The position numbers and the translations under genes are program-made. Shown here in pieces: positions 5,563 through 8,407 of a stretch of 8,407 bases of DNA (position 1 is its first letter; each line of letters opens with the position of its first letter). The notes under the pieces were generated by a model. The model was not told the origin of the DNA. It made no database searches and saw only the letters and a program-made list of their open reading frames with translations. Source of the DNA: Bacillota bacterium (GTDB lineage: Bacteria; Bacillota; Clostridia; Tissierellales; Sedimentibacteraceae). The DNA is taken from contig JARBUP010000117.1 of assembly GCA_029239575.1 (NCBI GenBank), positions 1 to 8,407 on the forward strand. The letters run 5' to 3'.

Positions 5563-6586
5563 GATATTTATATTTACAATTTTAATTACTCTATTTATAA
5601 GTAGTTTTATAAATGCTTTTGCAGTACCCCCAATTTATGCTCAGTCCTATATAGCTATGGATGCAAAATCTGGAAGGATATTATGTTCTAATAACGCTGA
5701 TCAAAAGCTTCCTATGGCAAGTACTACAAAAATAATGACTACTATTTTAGCTATAGAGAATTTAAATGATACAAACAAAATAATTGAAATCCCAGAATCT
5801 TGTACAAATATTGAAGGATCAAGTTTATATCTAAAGCCAAAACAAAAGGTATCCATTAAAGATTTATTATATGGAACAATGCTTCGTTCTGGAAATGATG
5901 CTGCAACAGTACTTGCATATAAAGCAGGTAAAAACAATGTAGAAAATTTTATAAATAAAATGAATGAAAAAGCAAAGGAAATTGGTGCTTATAATACTAA
6001 TTTTTCTAATCCAAGTGGGCTTCATGATGAGAACCATTATACAACAGCATATGATTTAGCTTTAATAAGCAAATATGCTTTAGAAAATGAACTTTTTAGT
6101 GAAATTGCATCTGCAAAATTATATAAAGCAAATAGTTTAAATACAGTTTTGTACAATAAAAATAAAGTAGTTCACCAATATGAATATGGAAATGGAATTA
6201 AAATAGGATATACAAAAGCAGCTGGAAGATGTTTAGCAGCTTCTGCTAAAAAAGATGATACTGAAATAATTGTAGTTGTTTTAAATGATAACAGTTGGTT
6301 CCAAGACAGTTATAATATATTTGATTGGGCATTTGAAAATTATAAAAGTTACAACATAGTTGATGAAGGACAATTTATTTCGGAAACAAGCAATGGCGAA
6401 CCAGTTTTTGCTTTAGAAAAATTTAGTTATGTTTTAACTGAAAAAGAAAAAAGCGAAATAAAATTTGTTTCAAATATTACAGAACCTATCAAAAGTAGTG
6501 GTAATGATAATATCGAATTTGGAACATACCAAATATACTTAAAAGATAAAGTAATTTTTACAGGACACATAGTTGGTGAAAAATAA
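5543..6586 (+). CDS. Second D-alanyl-D-alanine carboxypeptidase (DacB/DacF-like) with KIG in place of KTG
   Basis: Exported PBP5-family protein of 347 aa if read from the GTG at 5543, chosen because of its ribosome binding site; the ATG at 5522 would add seven residues. A signal peptide precedes a likely cleavage after NAFA (about residue 27). Motifs from the GTG start are STTK at 60-63 (nucleophile S60), SGN at 116-118, the HYTTAYDLA signature near 165-173, and GIKIGYTKAAGRCL at about 218-231. In the last motif the conserved KTG box reads K220-I221-G222. Thr in this box helps bind the substrate carboxylate, so activity may be reduced or altered. A shortened C-terminal beta domain follows, with no obvious membrane anchor. 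Position between scpAB and rluB matches dacB of B. subtilis, a spore cortex carboxypeptidase, but spmAB are missing. It overlaps and probably depends on the ytfJ transcript. Family is certain; activity and exact ortholog are not. Confidence 0.9.
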   Translation: MKQRFYKIFIFTILITLFISSFINAFAVPPIYAQSYIAMDAKSGRILCSNNADQKLPMASTTKIMTTILAIENLNDTNKIIEIPESCTNIEGSSLYLKPKQKVSIKDLLYGTMLRSGNDAATVLAYKAGKNNVENFINKMNEKAKEIGAYNTNFSNPSGLHDENHYTTAYDLALISKYALENELFSEIASAKLYKANSLNTVLYNKNKVVHQYEYGNGIKIGYTKAAGRCLAASAKKDDTEIIVVVLNDNSWFQDSYNIFDWAFENYKSYNIVDEGQFISETSNGEPVFALEKFSYVLTEKEKSEIKFVSNITEPIKSSGNDNIEFGTYQIYLKDKVIFTGHIVGEK

Positions 6587-6624
6587 TTTAAATATAAAAT
6601 ATTACATTTTATATATTAAAACAC

Positions 6625-6663
6625 AACGGTTTGATCTATGAATATATATCAAACTGTTTTTTT
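6625..6663 (+). terminator. Intrinsic terminator after the second carboxypeptidase gene
   Basis: AACGGTTTGAT (6625-6635) pairs with ATCAAACTGTT (6648-6658), an 11-bp stem with one G-U pair and a 12-base loop, followed by a run of seven T (6657-6663). It separates the ytfJ-carboxypeptidase unit from rluB. Confidence 0.85.
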
Positions 6664-6666
6664 ACC

Positions 6667-6695
6667 TTTTCAAAATTAAATAAATATATTATACT
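6667..6695 (+). promoter_or_regulatory. Candidate SigA promoter of rluB-mnmM
   Basis: TTTTCA (6667-6672) as -35, a 17-base spacer and TATACT (6690-6695) as -10, giving nine of twelve consensus matches. The start of transcription would be near 6702 with a 5' leader of about 27 bases. It comes directly after a terminator, where a new promoter is needed. The AT-rich context weakens the call. Confidence 0.45.
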
Positions 6696-6728
6696 ATATA
6701 TAGACATATTATATATAAGGTAGGTATT

Positions 6729-7451
6729 ATGGGAGAAGAAAGACTTCAAAAATATATAGCAAGCTGTGGTGTAACGTCAAGAAGAAAAGCAGAAGAACTA
6801 ATATTAAGTGGCAAAGTAAAAGTAAATGGTGTAGTTGTAAATACACTTGGATCTAAAATAGATGATGAAAAAGATGTTGTTTTAGTTGAAGATAAAACAA
6901 TAAATAAAAATATAAATTTTATTTATATAAAATTAAATAAACCGACAGGATATGTCACTACTGTAAAAGACCAGTTTAACAGAGATACCGTGATAGATTT
7001 AATTGATATTAACGAAAGAATTTATCCTATAGGGCGTCTTGATTATAACACATCAGGTTTATTATTGTTGACTAACGATGGAGATTTAGCTAATAAACTT
7101 ATGCATCCTAAATATCATATATATAAGACATATGTAGCTGAGATTGATGGACATATAAGTCAAGATGCAATTAACAAACTTAAAACTGGAGTAATAATTG
7201 ATGAAATATATAAAACTGCTCCTGCAAATGTAAAATTATTAACAAGTATTAATAATACTTCGAAAGTAGAAATAAGTATTTATGAAGGAAAAAACAGACA
7301 AGTAAGAAAAATGTTTAATGCAGTAGGACATGAAGTTAAAGCTTTAAAACGAATAAGTTTCGGAGAAATTGAACTTAATGATCTAAAACCCGGAAAATGG
7401 CTTAATTTAAGTGATATGGAAATTAAATTTTTAAAACATCAGGGGGATTAA
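6729..7451 (+). CDS. rluB: 23S rRNA pseudouridine synthase, RluB type (RsuA family)
   Basis: Converts a specific uridine in the peptidyl-transferase region of 23S rRNA (E. coli U2605) to pseudouridine. The 240 aa carry an N-terminal S4 RNA-binding domain (about 1-45: RLQKYIASCGVTSRRKAEEL, GKVKVNG). The RsuA/RluB catalytic domain follows, with YPIGRLDYNTSGLLLLTNDG; D105 of GRLD is the catalytic Asp. Later landmarks are YKTYVAEIDG, EGKNRQVRKMFNAVGHEV (about 181-203) and a typical ending LKPGKWLNL. RsuA and RluB are close relatives, but Firmicute proteins at this position are annotated RluB, and synteny with B. subtilis rluB near scpAB and dacB agrees. AAGG at 6717-6720 is the likely ribosome binding site. 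mnmM follows after two bases, so the two RNA-modification genes form an operon. Confidence 0.93.
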   Translation: MGEERLQKYIASCGVTSRRKAEELILSGKVKVNGVVVNTLGSKIDDEKDVVLVEDKTINKNINFIYIKLNKPTGYVTTVKDQFNRDTVIDLIDINERIYPIGRLDYNTSGLLLLTNDGDLANKLMHPKYHIYKTYVAEIDGHISQDAINKLKTGVIIDEIYKTAPANVKLLTSINNTSKVEISIYEGKNRQVRKMFNAVGHEVKALKRISFGEIELNDLKPGKWLNLSDMEIKFLKHQGD

Positions 7452-7453
7452 TT

Positions 7454-8026
7454 ATGGAAAATTTAAAGTATGGTAAGATTGTAGAATTTGTTCATCTACT
7501 TATATCACAAAGTTATGGTGGTAGAAATGATCTTAATTTTGTTGATGCTACATGTGGAAATGGCTTTGATACATTATTTTTATGCAAAGAAGCAGGACCA
7601 TCAGGGCAAGTAACTGCATTTGATCTCCAACAACAAGCTGTAGAAAGAACAAATACATTGCTTTCTACTAATTTGAATTTCAAAAACTATAATATAATTA
7701 AAGATTCACATGAATTTATTAATAAATATGTATCAGAAAAAGTAAACGCAGCACTTTTTAACTTAGGGTATTTGCCGTTTTCTGATAAAAAAATAACAAC
7801 AAACCCAAGCACAACAATAAAAGCAATTGAAAACTTACTTCCTCTTTTAGATACGGACGGAAGAATATATATAACAACTTATATATCACATGATTCAGGA
7901 ACAGAAATTAAAGAAATAACAAATTTTTTAAATAACTTAAATAAATCAGATTATAATGTTATTAATTTAAGAATAATTAATAAAGAAAACAATCCACCTG
8001 AGTTATTTATAGTTGAAAAGAACTAA
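7454..8026 (+). CDS. mnmM: tRNA 5-(aminomethyl)uridine-34 methyltransferase MnmM (YtqB family)
   Basis: Class I SAM-dependent methyltransferase of the family long annotated as rRNA methylase or YtqB. The Bacillus and Staphylococcus members were shown to methylate the wobble-uridine side chain (nm5U to mnm5U), the step done by the MnmC methyltransferase domain in E. coli. The 190 aa show motif I VDATCGNGFDT (30-40), the acidic end of beta-2 in FDLQQQAVE (D57 in FDLQ), the family-specific FNLGYLPFSDKKITT (102-116) with PSTTIKAIENLL after it, and the conserved ending NPPELFIVEK. Length and motifs are complete. The AGGGGG ribosome binding site (7441-7446) lies inside the end of rluB, two bases separate the genes, and translational coupling is likely. 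Confidence 0.88.
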   Translation: MENLKYGKIVEFVHLLISQSYGGRNDLNFVDATCGNGFDTLFLCKEAGPSGQVTAFDLQQQAVERTNTLLSTNLNFKNYNIIKDSHEFINKYVSEKVNAALFNLGYLPFSDKKITTNPSTTIKAIENLLPLLDTDGRIYITTYISHDSGTEIKEITNFLNNLNKSDYNVINLRIINKENNPPELFIVEKN

Positions 8027-8068
8027 AAAAAATGCATGATTGGTTTTAATGCCATCATGCATTTTTTT
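8026..8068 (+). terminator. Intrinsic terminator of rluB-mnmM
   Basis: A7-TGCATGAT (8026-8040) is perfectly complementary to ATCATGCA-T7 (8054-8068), around a 13-base loop that can add two more G-C pairs. The hairpin starts at the stop codon of mnmM and ends in a T-run. Confidence 0.9.
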
Positions 8069-8135
8069 GTAGTTTTTTGATGTTACTTATAGTTTTTATA
8101 TAATATATAATTGAATTTTGCATGTAATGAATTTA

Positions 8136-8174
8136 TTCTTGCAATTTAGATTTTTTATGATTTTTTTCTTGCAA
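8136..8174 (+). repeat. Direct repeat TTCTTGCAA upstream of the ferredoxin gene
   Basis: TTCTTGCAA occurs at 8136-8144 and 8166-8174, exactly 30 bases apart, about three helical turns. The second copy includes the -35 box of the promoter at 8169-8196. TATGAT also occurs twice nearby (8156-8161 and 8191-8196). This could be an operator pair or a small local duplication. The rest of the 165-base gap (8069-8233) shows only AT-rich sequence. Confidence 0.5.
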
Positions 8175-8196
8175 ATTTTTTATTATGTGCTATGAT
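8169..8196 (+). promoter_or_regulatory. SigA-type promoter of the 2-oxoacid oxidoreductase operon
   Basis: TTGCAA (8169-8174), a 16-base spacer and TATGAT (8191-8196), preceded by TGC (8188-8190) so that the -10 is extended. Transcription would start near 8203 and run through GGAGG (8220-8224), nine bases before the ATG at 8234. This is the clearest vegetative promoter with both boxes in the window. Confidence 0.65.
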
Positions 8197-8233
8197 ATTA
8201 ATGTGGAAGAAATACTTATGGAGGTTTCATTAA

Positions 8234-8407
8234 ATGGCAAATAAAAAGAATCTTGTTACAAACGTAGACTGGTGTAAGGGTTGTAGTGTATGTGTTGCAT
8301 TTTGCCCTAAGCAAGTTCTTAAGATTGAAAACGAGAAAATAGTAATAGCTGAAAGAGAAAAATGTATATCTTGTGGAATGTGTGAATTAAGATGTCCTGA
8401 CAATGCT
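8234..8407 (+). CDS. 4Fe-4S ferredoxin subunit (delta) of a 2-oxoacid:acceptor oxidoreductase, 3'-partial
   Basis: The visible 58 residues hold two full Cys motifs: C14-KG-C17-SV-C20-VAF-C24-P and C44-IS-C47-GM-C50-ELR-C54-P, each of the CxxCxxCxxxCP type that binds one [4Fe-4S] cluster. The form VDWCKGCSVCVAFCP with a leading short strand is characteristic of the small KorD/VorC-type subunit that carries electrons for 2-oxoglutarate or branched 2-oxoacid ferredoxin oxidoreductases. These make acyl-CoA anaerobically, and the other subunits usually follow downstream. The gene has its own promoter and a strong ribosome binding site (GGAGG, 8220-8224). The stop codon lies beyond the window. It could instead be a stand-alone ferredoxin, since the next genes are not visible. 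Confidence 0.8.
   Translation, partial: MANKKNLVTNVDWCKGCSVCVAFCPKQVLKIENEKIVIAEREKCISCGMCELRCPDNA

Noticed and set aside
5701..5937. Minus-strand open frame inside the second carboxypeptidase gene
   Set aside because: It is a shadow of the well-supported gene on the + strand and has no family resemblance.
6592..6614. A/T-only hairpin (ATATAAAAT with ATTTTATAT) before the terminator at 6625
   Set aside because: The stem has no G-C pair and the region is almost pure A and T, so it is likely a by-product of composition.

Overview
The window is AT-rich and codes entirely on the + strand. It looks like a chromosomal segment from a low-GC, endospore-forming Firmicute of the Clostridia type. The grounds are strong AT bias, A-rich Shine-Dalgarno sites, the sporulation-associated families DacF/DacB and YtfJ (GerW), and gene order. 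Bacillus subtilis carries xerD-drm-pupG-dacF and, further along, scpA-scpB-ypuI-dacB-spmAB-rluB. This window has a compressed relative of that order, without pupG and spmAB and with a ytfJ gene added. No species can be named from the sequence alone.

Layout. (1) 1-2054: a XerD-like tyrosine recombinase gene, cut at its 5' end by the window edge, then deoB (phosphopentomutase) 29 bp later. (2) 2055-2242: an intergenic region with a GC-rich inverted repeat (core GGGACGGTCC) that stands out from its surroundings, then a possible sporulation-type promoter. (3) 2243-5111: dacF, scpA, scpB and a small unrecognised membrane ORF, closely packed and closed by a perfect palindromic terminator. (4) 5113-6663: a YtfJ-family sporulation gene overlapping a second D-Ala-D-Ala carboxypeptidase gene, ended by a terminator. 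(5) 6667-8068: rluB (23S rRNA pseudouridine synthase) and mnmM/ytqB (tRNA wobble-uridine methyltransferase), 2 bp apart, with promoter and terminator. (6) 8069-8407: a good promoter and the start of a two-cluster 4Fe-4S ferredoxin subunit of a 2-oxoacid oxidoreductase, cut by the window end.

How the genes work together. ScpA and ScpB are the non-SMC subunits of bacterial condensin. XerD normally resolves chromosome dimers and in B. subtilis also unloads SMC at the terminus. The two carboxypeptidases and YtfJ point to spore envelope assembly or germination. RluB and MnmM both modify RNA of the translation apparatus. DeoB links deoxy- and ribonucleoside catabolism to the pentose phosphate pathway.

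Most notable points. The XerD-like protein lacks most of the tyrosine-recombinase active site: the first Arg is Lys, the HxxR His is Gln, the late His is Leu and the hairpin Lys appears lost, while the second Arg and the Tyr nucleophile remain. It may be recombination-dead. The second carboxypeptidase has KIG in place of the KTG box. The ORF between scpB and the terminator looks like a shrunken or decayed gene. I found no CRISPR array, tRNA, rRNA or intact insertion sequence, and no clearly new multigene system.
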